From contig CAZRRN010000018.1 of NCBI GenBank assembly GCA_964602475.1, positions 1-55,133 of the forward strand: DNA of 55,133 nucleotides, read 5' to 3'. The translations under genes and the position numbers were made by a program. The DNA is from SZUA-448 sp964602475. Its GTDB lineage: Bacteria; Bacillota; Clostridia; Lachnospirales; Lachnospiraceae. A model generated the notes under the pieces. The model saw only the letters and a list, made by a program, of their open reading frames with translations. It made no database searches and had not been told where the DNA came from. Below are positions 25,296 through 33,966 of the stretch, one piece after another (position 1 is the stretch's first letter; each line of letters begins with the position of its first letter).

Positions 25296-26309
25296 CTACA
25301 TCTTAATTCCTGTTGCACTTAGGTTTTCAATAAAGCCCTTCTGCGCAAACAGATAAAGAATAATTAATGGTACTACTGCCATAAGAATACCGGTTGATAT
25401 CATCATCTGTCCGTAGCCGACTGTAATCGTCGCTGCAACCGAGGTGGAATTGTTTCCGGATATATAGTGTCCCAAATCATCCAGCAGAGAAACAAGTTTC
25501 TTTGCAAGTACATTTGCATTTCCAAGGAACATCTGGTTATAGAAGTTATCTGTCCACTGCCATACAAAGGAAAATAAGAAGCAGGACAGCAGTGTCGGAA
25601 CCGCATTCGGCAGCATGACACGGACAAATGTACGGAACGGACCGCAGCCATCCACACAGGCTGCTTCCTCAAGCTCCTTCGGAATTCCCTGAAACATCTG
25701 ACGCAGAAGGAATATGTACAACCCCTGCTTCAAGCCCATACAGCCCGCACACATCATGTAGTAAGGAATAGCGCTTCCTCTGATGTTCAGTGTATCTCCG
25801 GTCAACAGCTTAAAGATACCCAATATGTCAAAATATCTGAAATGCAAAAACAGCGAAGTTGATATCGTCTGCGGCGGAATAATTATGACAAGAATTACAA
25901 GCGTAAACCATAGCTTCTTAAGCGGAAAATCAAACCTTGCGAAGCCATATGCCACCAATGCACTGGAAATCAGCTGTATCAATGCAACGGTAAATGAAAT
26001 ACCAAAGGTTTTTGCCAGTGCATTCCAATAATCCATTAGATATACATCCAGCTTGTAATTCTCCGTTGTAAAATGCTTTGGAATAACCACGATAGAGGAA
26101 TCATACAAATCTCCTTCTTCCATCAGGCTGACTCCGATTTTGGTCGCAATCGGCTGAAGAATCAGAAAAATCAAGCCAAACAGAAGCAGTGCTCTCGCGA
26201 CTGAGATGAAGATCTTCTTTGTTTCACGGCGAATCAGATAATTGTGCGATCGTCTGTTGCGTTCCCAGAACCCAAGCTCCTTCGGTAATGCTTCTTTTAC
26301 TTTATTCAT
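25296..26309 (-). CDS. carbohydrate ABC transporter permease, MalG type
   Basis: This 337-residue membrane protein has six helices after a basic N-terminus. The EAA loop EEAACVDGCGPFRTFVRVMLPNAVP is typical of MalG-type sugar permeases. It pairs with the MalF-type protein encoded immediately upstream, whose stop it overlaps by 8 nt. Together they form the pore for the lipoprotein at 23726. No ATPase is encoded; MsmX-like multitask ATPases usually supply this in Firmicutes. Confidence 0.93.
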   Translation of the reverse strand: MNKVKEALPKELGFWERNRRSHNYLIRRETKKIFISVARALLLFGLIFLILQPIATKIGVSLMEEGDLYDSSIVVIPKHFTTENYKLDVYLMDYWNALAKTFGISFTVALIQLISSALVAYGFARFDFPLKKLWFTLVILVIIIPPQTISTSLFLHFRYFDILGIFKLLTGDTLNIRGSAIPYYMMCAGCMGLKQGLYIFLLRQMFQGIPKELEEAACVDGCGPFRTFVRVMLPNAVPTLLSCFLFSFVWQWTDNFYNQMFLGNANVLAKKLVSLLDDLGHYISGNNSTSVAATITVGYGQMMISTGILMAVVPLIILYLFAQKGFIENLSATGIKM

Positions 26310-27213
26310 CGCTTGCCACTCCCTTTGTCAGCTTAATGATAATCAGTGAGGTCACCGCCACCAGGACAATACAGACGACAAAATAACACCAAGACATTGC
26401 CGATGCATACCCGTACTTCAGGTTTGTAACCATTTCATCTTTAATGCGTGTAATTACTTCATTATCTGTCTTCATAAAGAAATCTACCACAGTGTATACC
26501 CAGTTTACGATAATCAGCGGACAGACTGCGGGGAAGGTAATCTTCCACAGCTTCTCCCATGCAGTACAGCCCTCAATGTCTGCGGCTTCATACATACTCT
26601 TATTGATTGACTGCAGTCCGGAAAGGAAGATAATAATCTGAATTCCGGAGGCCAGTGCAATATCCTCGATTGATTCCACAAGGTCAAATACCGTCTCGAA
26701 TGCACGTGTACCTATACTGGTGGAACGAAGTATTTCCTTCAGAGTATCGGTAATACCTGTGTTGCTGTTTTCAGCAATATAATCTGCAATTGCAGACATC
26801 AGTGCATTATCAGTCTCAAGCTTTACCAGAACGCCGGAGGACAGAATGACCGGAAGAAAAAATACCGCACGCGCAAAGGCACGTCCATGAAATTTCTGAT
26901 TCAGAATCAACGCGACAAACAGGCTGAATACCATAATTGCAAGTGAGTTGGTAAACATCTTCTGTGCTTCAGTTAAAAGCATCTCTGTAAAATCCGGATC
27001 AACCGCAAGTGCACGGTTATAATTCTTTAGATTGACAAATATCATCTGAAAACCCAGACCGGAAAGTTCTACATCACAAAAGCTCATATACAGTGATTTA
27101 ATCAACGGAACCAGCATAAAACAGATGAAACCGATGACAAACGGCAAAATGAACAGATATCCGTATACCGCACGTTTCTTTTTTATACCGGAATAATTCT
27201 TCACCTTCTTCAT
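26302..27213 (-). CDS. carbohydrate ABC transporter permease, MalF type
   Basis: This 303-residue polytopic protein has the EAA loop YEAADIEGCTAWEKLWKITFPAV and the N-terminal helix GYLFILPFVIGFICFMLVP found in MalF/UgpA-type permeases. A loop of about 55 residues between helices (NALMSAIADYIAENSNTG onwards) is longer than usual. The ATG overlaps the stop of the DUF5696 gene by 4 nt, tying that protein to this transporter. Confidence 0.92.
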   Translation of the reverse strand: MKKVKNYSGIKKKRAVYGYLFILPFVIGFICFMLVPLIKSLYMSFCDVELSGLGFQMIFVNLKNYNRALAVDPDFTEMLLTEAQKMFTNSLAIMVFSLFVALILNQKFHGRAFARAVFFLPVILSSGVLVKLETDNALMSAIADYIAENSNTGITDTLKEILRSTSIGTRAFETVFDLVESIEDIALASGIQIIIFLSGLQSINKSMYEAADIEGCTAWEKLWKITFPAVCPLIIVNWVYTVVDFFMKTDNEVITRIKDEMVTNLKYGYASAMSWCYFVVCIVLVAVTSLIIIKLTKGVASDE

Positions 27214-29783
27214 TGCTCATTTCCCTTCTTTACTGTGTAATCCTTCGCAGGTACAGTAAGTGTTCCGTCTGTGTAATCATCTTCTCCGTAATTTACATAA
27301 ACTACCGTTCCGTTACTATAGGTCGTTTCTTTAACAAAGTTCGTCAGGTTCCTGTATCCGGTGATCTCCGAAGTAAATATATCGCTCATCTCCCTGTTAT
27401 AACGGTCGTAGATTTCCTGTGCAATCGGAAACCACTGGTCATAATCTGCTCCGTAATACTGTGAATATAAGGTATCCTGAAGTGTTGACATGGGCTCCTT
27501 CATAAAAGTAAACTTAAGTCCTGCTCCGGTCTCGGCTGCATTCAGTAATGCCCTCTGGTAATCCTTCTCCAGATTCAGAGATTCTCCGGTGTAATCAACG
27601 TATCCGTGAAGTGCCATCTGATAAATCGGTACAGTGTTATCCAGTATTGTGTAACGATTTCCTTCCAGATTCATATCTGTAATTACATCTGCATACCAGG
27701 CAGCATAATCATTTCCTCTGGAAATCATCGTACTGATTCCCTGTTCCTTAAGCTCCTGGAACTCGCTCTGTAGCAGTTTTGCCGAATCCGCTCTGGTCAG
27801 TATCGATTCTTCATTGTAATCAGCAGAAAGATACTTTCCTTCGTCACGAAGTGAAATCCCTGCTGTATCGTATTTCACAGCTGCATTAATCAACTGTACA
27901 AGATTAACGGTTCGATTATTCTGATTCAGCAGGAAATAAGGATCGTTATAGGTTTCCTGTCCATACCATACTGTCGAATAGCTGTACAGCTTAACTCGCG
28001 TATCATCTGTAAACCGTGCAGAATCCTGAAACATATTGAATCCGTCAAACAATTTGTTGTTAAACGTAAAATCTATGTAGCCATCCAGATAAAGATTGAT
28101 TCCAAGGGCTTTTGCTGTCTTGGTCATGGAAGAAAGAGCCTTTTCTCCGCCCAGACTACTAATCGGTTTGATTCGAGTAAGCAATTGCTGACGAATTCCT
28201 CCGTTCACCCAGCCGGACAGCTTTACCGACAGATTCGAAAATCCGCTCTCATATAATTCTGATAAAATCTGTTCAGCTTCCTTATATGTAGTTAATGCAA
28301 GCGGAACCGATTTTGGCACTCCGAATACCTGTTGTGTCTTATCAACGGCTCCAAGAATCTCAACCACTACCGGAACTGAATCAGAGTCTGTTTTCTCAAG
28401 ATTCGTTCCCTTTTGAATAATAAATTCCCGATAGCTTTCTGCAATCTCGACATAGTCACAGGTATCTATATGACGGTATCTCATTGTCACACTGCCCGTT
28501 GGCATCTCACTTTCAAATACATAAACCGGAACAATTGTTTTTGTTGATACTGCATAACCTTTGCTGTGCAGAATCGTAAATTCACAGTTCGCATAATTAA
28601 AGCTGTGATTACGACCTGCAATGTCGGCAGAAATACTGGCATCTTCTGCCCCCTGATCTATAAGGCACAGAACAGAGGACGAGGTATCGGTATAACACAT
28701 ACCGAACATGCTAAATTCCGCATGTGTTTCTCCTACCACTGAAGTTCGCTCCATTGCATAATTCCAACCATAGAGATTTGTATAATAGCTGTTCTGTGAA
28801 AGCTTTCCGCTATTAAAGTTAATCAGCGCTCCGCCGCCTTCCGGAACCATAATAAACCCATTATCACTTATGCCGGCTGCTGCATAATAAGGAAGAATTG
28901 TTATACCGACAATCGGATAATCCTTACGGTATTCAACTGCTTCCATAGGAACCTCAGCAACCAAATCATTTCCTTCCAGCCGGTAAATAACCGATACGTT
29001 AAACGAAGGTTTGTTGCTGCTGGACGTTGAAGTAAAGTTTTCAAGATCTGCTTCATATTCCTCATAGGTATATCCGATTCCTTCAAATGCGGACTCCATG
29101 ATTCCGAGCATAAATTCCTTCGTGTTCTCACGCATGATATATGCGGGGCCCTCGGAAAGCATCGGATAGAGTTCCAACAGCTCTTCTTTGTTGTCTTTCT
29201 TTCCAAGATTCTCAAGATCATACAGCTTATAGTTGTTCTTTATCTTTTTGGCATCAGCTGCATCCATCCGGCTCAGCATTTCTTCAAAACGTTCCGCAAA
29301 GCAGAACGGAGGAATCACATATTCTCTTTGCAAATCGCCGACAGAATAATTTACCCGGATATAATCCTCGCCTGCTTCAATCTCATATAGTCCGCGAGAG
29401 ATGCTGTATTCATAATTATCATAGGTATTTACAACACCGTTTACTGTCATATATTTGATACTCATGGTGGCTTTCAGCTTTTTCTTCTCCACTGAGAGTG
29501 CCAGTGTATCCGCATCAATTCCGTCAGGATTTGATTTCCATATGACGCCTGTAGACTTCTTGGTTAATGTAAACTGAGTCGTAAGCGCATCCATTGTAAA
29601 AATCAGCTCATCATTTTCAAGTGAATAGCTCTCTTCCTCTTCCACATATCCGTAAGGGATAAATTCCTCCTCCGGTTCCGGTTCCTGATTGGAGAACACA
29701 ATCACCAGGACAAAGGCTCCGATGACAAGACAGGTCAACACCGGTACAATCCATTGTGTAAAGGATTTCTTTTTCTTTTCCAT
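27210..29783 (-). CDS. DUF5696-domain membrane-anchored protein
   Basis: I take the start at 29783 (MEKKKKSFTQW), behind AAGGAGG. The 857-residue protein has a single N-terminal helix (about 11-28) and an acidic linker. A large outside part of two regions follows: a beta-rich N-terminal half (60-400) and an alpha/beta half (about 440-780) whose strand-helix rhythm recalls a (beta/alpha)8 glycosidase barrel (LGINLYLDGYIDFTF, ISLRDEGKYLSADYN). I recognise it as a DUF5696 protein, a family with no assigned function that accompanies YIP1 and NHL proteins and sugar permeases. An enzyme or sugar receptor on the cell surface is an inference. Its coupling to both YIP1 and MalF genes makes it a core part of the transporter locus. 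Confidence 0.72.
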   Translation of the reverse strand: MEKKKKSFTQWIVPVLTCLVIGAFVLVIVFSNQEPEPEEEFIPYGYVEEEESYSLENDELIFTMDALTTQFTLTKKSTGVIWKSNPDGIDADTLALSVEKKKLKATMSIKYMTVNGVVNTYDNYEYSISRGLYEIEAGEDYIRVNYSVGDLQREYVIPPFCFAERFEEMLSRMDAADAKKIKNNYKLYDLENLGKKDNKEELLELYPMLSEGPAYIMRENTKEFMLGIMESAFEGIGYTYEEYEADLENFTSTSSSNKPSFNVSVIYRLEGNDLVAEVPMEAVEYRKDYPIVGITILPYYAAAGISDNGFIMVPEGGGALINFNSGKLSQNSYYTNLYGWNYAMERTSVVGETHAEFSMFGMCYTDTSSSVLCLIDQGAEDASISADIAGRNHSFNYANCEFTILHSKGYAVSTKTIVPVYVFESEMPTGSVTMRYRHIDTCDYVEIAESYREFIIQKGTNLEKTDSDSVPVVVEILGAVDKTQQVFGVPKSVPLALTTYKEAEQILSELYESGFSNLSVKLSGWVNGGIRQQLLTRIKPISSLGGEKALSSMTKTAKALGINLYLDGYIDFTFNNKLFDGFNMFQDSARFTDDTRVKLYSYSTVWYGQETYNDPYFLLNQNNRTVNLVQLINAAVKYDTAGISLRDEGKYLSADYNEESILTRADSAKLLQSEFQELKEQGISTMISRGNDYAAWYADVITDMNLEGNRYTILDNTVPIYQMALHGYVDYTGESLNLEKDYQRALLNAAETGAGLKFTFMKEPMSTLQDTLYSQYYGADYDQWFPIAQEIYDRYNREMSDIFTSEITGYRNLTNFVKETTYSNGTVVYVNYGEDDYTDGTLTVPAKDYTVKKGNEQ

Positions 29784-29805
29784 TTTCGGCCGATCCTCCT
29801 TGTTT

Positions 29806-30483
29806 TCAGAACCAGCGGAATGCAAGTTCTTTGTAAATTGAAATAAAATAAGCAATTCCGTCACTGATTAAGCTGAAAAATAATAATAAAATAAATGTAA
29901 TAACCGCCATTGCAAACAACGAAGCTATTGTAAATAAAATGTTTTTCCCGAGGCTGTAATCATGAATCATCATCATGGCACAGAAAATCAGCATGGCTGC
30001 CCATAAAATCGATATAACAGACAATGCACTTACAAAATCGCCTTCCTCTTCCGTAACACAATTAGACAGAATAATCAAAGGAATCTGAATCAGCGGATAA
30101 GGAGTTAACGCATAGCAGGTTGCCATATAGATCTGTGACAGCTTTCCTTTTCCGTCGAACAAAGTCGTCAGCCCCCAGTTTGCGACACACCAGATTGCTA
30201 CCGGAAAAAGAATTCCAGCGAGACGCATAAACACATTGACATACTCCCACTGCACTCGTACAAACAGATAACCGCCATACTGCATCCACCAGATCTGTGT
30301 CATTGCTGTGATTAACAAAATAACATTCGCCGCTGCAATTGACCCCCGATTCTCATGTGTCAAATCCCAGAAACCATCAAGCGGTCTGCGGATTACATAA
30401 AAGGCATAGCGAAAGGTTTTCCAGAAATGAGACAGATTCTGCTTCATTTTCTGTGTATTAATGCTTCGAGAATTTGAACTCAT
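29806..30483 (-). CDS. YIP1-family membrane protein
   Basis: The start at 30483 (MSSNSRSIN) has GAGG 9 nt upstream; it lies inside the end of the NHL gene (26-nt overlap). The 225-residue protein has a soluble N-terminal 30 residues and five hydrophobic segments (about 55-75, 90-115, 120-140, 155-180, 190-215). The pattern RRPLDGFWDLTHENRGS plus a YIP1-like membrane core is typical of this family in Firmicutes transporter loci. Its role is unknown; it may help assemble or regulate the permeases. Confidence 0.75.
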   Translation of the reverse strand: MSSNSRSINTQKMKQNLSHFWKTFRYAFYVIRRPLDGFWDLTHENRGSIAAANVILLITAMTQIWWMQYGGYLFVRVQWEYVNVFMRLAGILFPVAIWCVANWGLTTLFDGKGKLSQIYMATCYALTPYPLIQIPLIILSNCVTEEEGDFVSALSVISILWAAMLIFCAMMMIHDYSLGKNILFTIASLFAMAVITFILLLFFSLISDGIAYFISIYKELAFRWF

Positions 30484-31948
30484 ATTCCGCAACCTCCCCG
30501 CGTACTTTTCTGATTCTGGATATGATAATCCAAATCGCAACCACTACGATTATCCCTACAAAAACATAAAGTATATTATTTTCGATAACTTCTTTTCGGT
30601 ATAGCTTGAAAGCTTTCGAATAATTCATATCATTATAAGCAACTTCAAAATAATCCATTGCTTCTTTGTAGCGGTTTTCCCGAAGCAGTACTCTTCCGAT
30701 TCCGACATAAGCCATCGTATAATTCCCGTTCAACGCTAATACCCGGTTCCAATAATCGGAGGACTGATAATAATCTCCGCTTTCATAACAGTCAATTGCA
30801 TCGTAAATCAGTGTCCCATAAGTGGTTGGTGTAAATACCGTTACGCTGTTATCCAGACTGTCCAGAACAAACAGGGTTCTTCCAATATGTTCAATTGCAA
30901 CGGGCTTTCTAAAATACCCATCAATATTTCCGTTTCCTCCAAATACGTACAGCATCTGTCCCTGTTCGTTGTAAGCAAAGATTCGACCGCGGTTTCTGTC
31001 CAGTGCAAAATAAATACCATTACTCATTGCGGTAAGATCAGTAATCAGGGAAGGTCCGACATAACTGCCGTAACTTGTCCAGTCAAGATCGCCGATTGGC
31101 GGATACCAATCATTCTTTATCAGAATATCGGTTCCAAGTGCATTCAGCTTTCGAATAGGCATTGCTTTATCAGCAATTAAATCATCTTCTTCAAAGACTG
31201 TGGTCACTGCATAGATAAAGCCTTCCTCATCCATGTATATATTTTCATATTCTGTCGGAACAAATGATTCTGAACGAGCACGTTGTTCCTTCGTCTGAAG
31301 CTTTCGTTTGAAATATTCATAAGTGGTATAGGATACTTTGGATGCACCAATAAACCCTTTAAAGGAACCGTCTGCTTCAAACTTTATCAGTCCTTTGTTG
31401 ATATTGGTTCCGAGAATATAAACACGTTCCACATCATCAACAACCACCTTTACCGGAAAAAACGTAAGGTTCTGGTCAAATGTTTCATCCGTCGGACGTG
31501 TAAATTCCAGTAAAAAATTTAAGTCTTTATCAATTTTCACAACCCGGTTGTTATTGGTGTCTGCAATGAACATTGTTCCGGATTCTGTCACATAGATATC
31601 TGACGGAGTATTGAAGGTTGTAATCTCACAGTCTCCTGTGAAGGAATCAATTACCCTCAGTACAGAATAGGTATCGTTCTCATACTTAATCTCGACAATC
31701 CGATTATTACCGGTATCGCAGATATATACCAGATTTCCCTGTATAAATAATCCCTGCGGTGCCTTTAGCGGGATATCAAGACCCAGTTCCTTAAAGGTTA
31801 ATACTTCCTTTACCTCGTAGGAATCCGGTGAATACATGGTAAGTCCCCAGTAATCATAGTTATAGGTATATCCTTCCGCTGCCTTTGCTTCTACCGCCGG
31901 ACAAAGCAGAAGGGATAATGTAATCAGAAAAATAAGTAACCGTTTCAT
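30458..31948 (-). CDS. NHL-repeat protein with TPR-like segment and C-terminal membrane anchor
   Basis: This 496-residue protein has a cleavable-looking signal (MKRLLIFLITLSLLLCPAVEAKA) and NHL beta-propeller repeats (about 60-380). Repeats include VYICDTGNNRIVEI and MFIADTNNNRVVKIDKD. A TPR-like helical pair follows (about 388-450: YYQSSDYWNRVLALNGNYTMAYVGIGRVLLRENRYKEAMDYF), then one transmembrane helix (465-485) with a short cytoplasmic tail. It is thus a surface propeller, suited to binding glycan or protein. Its gene overlaps YIP1 and follows a MalG-type gene by 114 nt. GGAGG precedes the ATG. Confidence 0.85.
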   Translation of the reverse strand: MKRLLIFLITLSLLLCPAVEAKAAEGYTYNYDYWGLTMYSPDSYEVKEVLTFKELGLDIPLKAPQGLFIQGNLVYICDTGNNRIVEIKYENDTYSVLRVIDSFTGDCEITTFNTPSDIYVTESGTMFIADTNNNRVVKIDKDLNFLLEFTRPTDETFDQNLTFFPVKVVVDDVERVYILGTNINKGLIKFEADGSFKGFIGASKVSYTTYEYFKRKLQTKEQRARSESFVPTEYENIYMDEEGFIYAVTTVFEEDDLIADKAMPIRKLNALGTDILIKNDWYPPIGDLDWTSYGSYVGPSLITDLTAMSNGIYFALDRNRGRIFAYNEQGQMLYVFGGNGNIDGYFRKPVAIEHIGRTLFVLDSLDNSVTVFTPTTYGTLIYDAIDCYESGDYYQSSDYWNRVLALNGNYTMAYVGIGRVLLRENRYKEAMDYFEVAYNDMNYSKAFKLYRKEVIENNILYVFVGIIVVVAIWIIISRIRKVRGEVAEYEFKFSKH

Positions 31949-32062
31949 TAAAACAACCTCCGTATGCAGAATTCAGAACATGCTCCCGTTCTTCCAGTTT
32001 CTAACAGGAAAAACATCATGGATAAATAATTCAATCTATCAATGCTTCCAAACTCCGTTCGG

Positions 32063-32956
32063 TTATTCCTTAATACCGGAGGTTGCCATTGTCTGCATAA
32101 CCTGACTTTCCGAAAGAATAAAACAGATAATCGGAACAATCATTACAATGACCGTTACTGCCGAAGCCTGCCCTGTTCTGGCAACACCTCCTGCGAGTAC
32201 CTGCGACAGCGCATATGTCAGAGGCTTTTTTTCTTCGGAATAGATGACGGTTGTTGCGCCGTTATTCCAAAGATCTCGTATCGAGAAAATCATCAAGGTC
32301 AGCCATGCCGGTTTAACATTTGGCATTACAATTTTGGTAAATACTCCCCACTCACTTGCCCCGTCAATTTTGGCTGCTTCAATCAGTGACTGCGGAATTC
32401 CTTCACAGAACTGCTTCATCAGGAAAAGTCCGAGCGGAGCTGCAAAGGCAGGGAGAATAATTGCCCAGTAGGTATCTACTATATGTAACCGACTCATGGT
32501 GATGTAGTTCGGAATAGCGGTAACATAACCGGTAAACATTAATGCTACAACAACAATTCGGAAAAATAATTTGCTTCCCGGAAATTCATACTTGGAAAGA
32601 ACAAATGCAGCCATAGAAGCAAGCAGTAGATGTCCTGCAGTTCCGACTGCCGTAATCAGCAGTGTGTTCGAGAAGTATCTTGAAAACGGAACCCATGACT
32701 GGCTTAAGGTTACAAATAAATCTGAGAAATTATCAAGTGTCGGATTCTCAGCAAACAGACTCGGAGGGAAACGGAATAATTCATCCAGCGGTTTCAAAGC
32801 ACTGTTTATTGCGAATACCATCGGAATCATCATTATGATTGCAACAATTGTCAGAGAAAAGTAGATAAAGAAATCGCCGCCGACCGACCGGTTTGGTTTT
32901 CGTCTTTTAATCAGCTTTGTTGAGGAGCTTTTATATTTCATACGTTCTTCCTTCAT
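32063..32956 (-). CDS. carbohydrate ABC transporter permease, MalG type (second pair)
   Basis: The start at 32956 shares its A with the TAA of the MalF-type gene, a coupled TAATG arrangement. The 297-residue protein has six helices and the EAA loop IEAAKIDGASEWGVFTKIVMPNVKP. It is only moderately similar to the other MalG at 25296, so the locus has two distinct permease pairs, not a recent duplication. It works with the MalF-type protein and the large binding protein at 33967. Confidence 0.93.
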   Translation of the reverse strand: MKEERMKYKSSSTKLIKRRKPNRSVGGDFFIYFSLTIVAIIMMIPMVFAINSALKPLDELFRFPPSLFAENPTLDNFSDLFVTLSQSWVPFSRYFSNTLLITAVGTAGHLLLASMAAFVLSKYEFPGSKLFFRIVVVALMFTGYVTAIPNYITMSRLHIVDTYWAIILPAFAAPLGLFLMKQFCEGIPQSLIEAAKIDGASEWGVFTKIVMPNVKPAWLTLMIFSIRDLWNNGATTVIYSEEKKPLTYALSQVLAGGVARTGQASAVTVIVMIVPIICFILSESQVMQTMATSGIKE

Positions 32957-33894
32957 TATCTTCCCAACCTCCTGAGTGCGCTCTGAATAACCTTGTTGCA
33001 TAGTATCATGGTGAAGAATAATATAGTTGCAATTGCAGAGGCATAACCCATTTCATATCTCTGGTATCCATAGTCAAACAGATGTGTTACAATTGTCCGC
33101 GCTGCATAATCTGTACTCGGATAGCCGCACAGCTGCATTGTAACATCACAAACCCCGAAGGCTCCTGTAATCGCAAGCACGGCTCCCAGCATCAGCATCG
33201 GCTTCATGCTTGGAAGTGTAATATACCAGAGCTCCTGCCAGCGGTTTCTTATTCCGTCAACGTATCCCGCTTCATACAGTGCAGGATCCATTCCCTGAAG
33301 ACCGGCTACAAAAGAAAGGAAACCGGTTCCAAGACTCATCCACAGGATGATTCCGATACAGAGCGGAAGCATGTAGGTCGGATTAATGAAAAACAGAATT
33401 GGAGAGTTAATGATTCCGAGCTTCATCAGCCATGAATTAACAAAACCATATGAATCTCCCTGGAATAAGATTGTAAATATGACATAAATATTACCGGCAA
33501 TGGAAGGTGCATAGAAGATAACAACTGCCAGAGTCCTGATCCACCTTGGAAGCTCATTGATGAACCAGGCGAATACAAATGATAATATATAGCCAACCGG
33601 TCCGGTAATCAGCGCAATCATCAGTGTGTTTTTCACCGAAATCAAGAAGATATCATCCTGCAGCACCAGATTAATATAATTCTTAAAACCGACAAAATTT
33701 GCTTTTTCCAAAATATTATAATCCGTAAAGCTGTACCAGATTGAGGTTACCATCGGCAGAATGTAAAAGGTGATGAAGAGAACGGCATAGGGCAGAAGGA
33801 ACAGATAACAGCGATAATGCAGTTTTGCACTTTTTAACGCATTCCTTGTCTGCATCTTTCTCATTGCCGCATAATTTGATAAAAATTTTGACAT
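32956..33894 (-). CDS. carbohydrate ABC transporter permease, MalF type (second pair)
   Basis: I set the start at 33894 (MSKFLSNYAAMRK) because GGAG is 7 nt upstream. The 312-residue protein has six helices, the LFLLPYAVLFITFYILPMV first helix, and EAGYVDGIRNRWQELWYITLPSM as EAA loop. It pairs with the MalG-type gene that overlaps its stop. The binding protein gene ends 72 nt upstream in the transcription order. Confidence 0.93.
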   Translation of the reverse strand: MSKFLSNYAAMRKMQTRNALKSAKLHYRCYLFLLPYAVLFITFYILPMVTSIWYSFTDYNILEKANFVGFKNYINLVLQDDIFLISVKNTLMIALITGPVGYILSFVFAWFINELPRWIRTLAVVIFYAPSIAGNIYVIFTILFQGDSYGFVNSWLMKLGIINSPILFFINPTYMLPLCIGIILWMSLGTGFLSFVAGLQGMDPALYEAGYVDGIRNRWQELWYITLPSMKPMLMLGAVLAITGAFGVCDVTMQLCGYPSTDYAARTIVTHLFDYGYQRYEMGYASAIATILFFTMILCNKVIQSALRRLGR

Positions 33895-33966
33895 TGAAAC
33901 ACTCCATTTCCGCACATTGTGCCTTCTGTTTATTAACAGTACGATTTATCCGATGATTCACTATTG

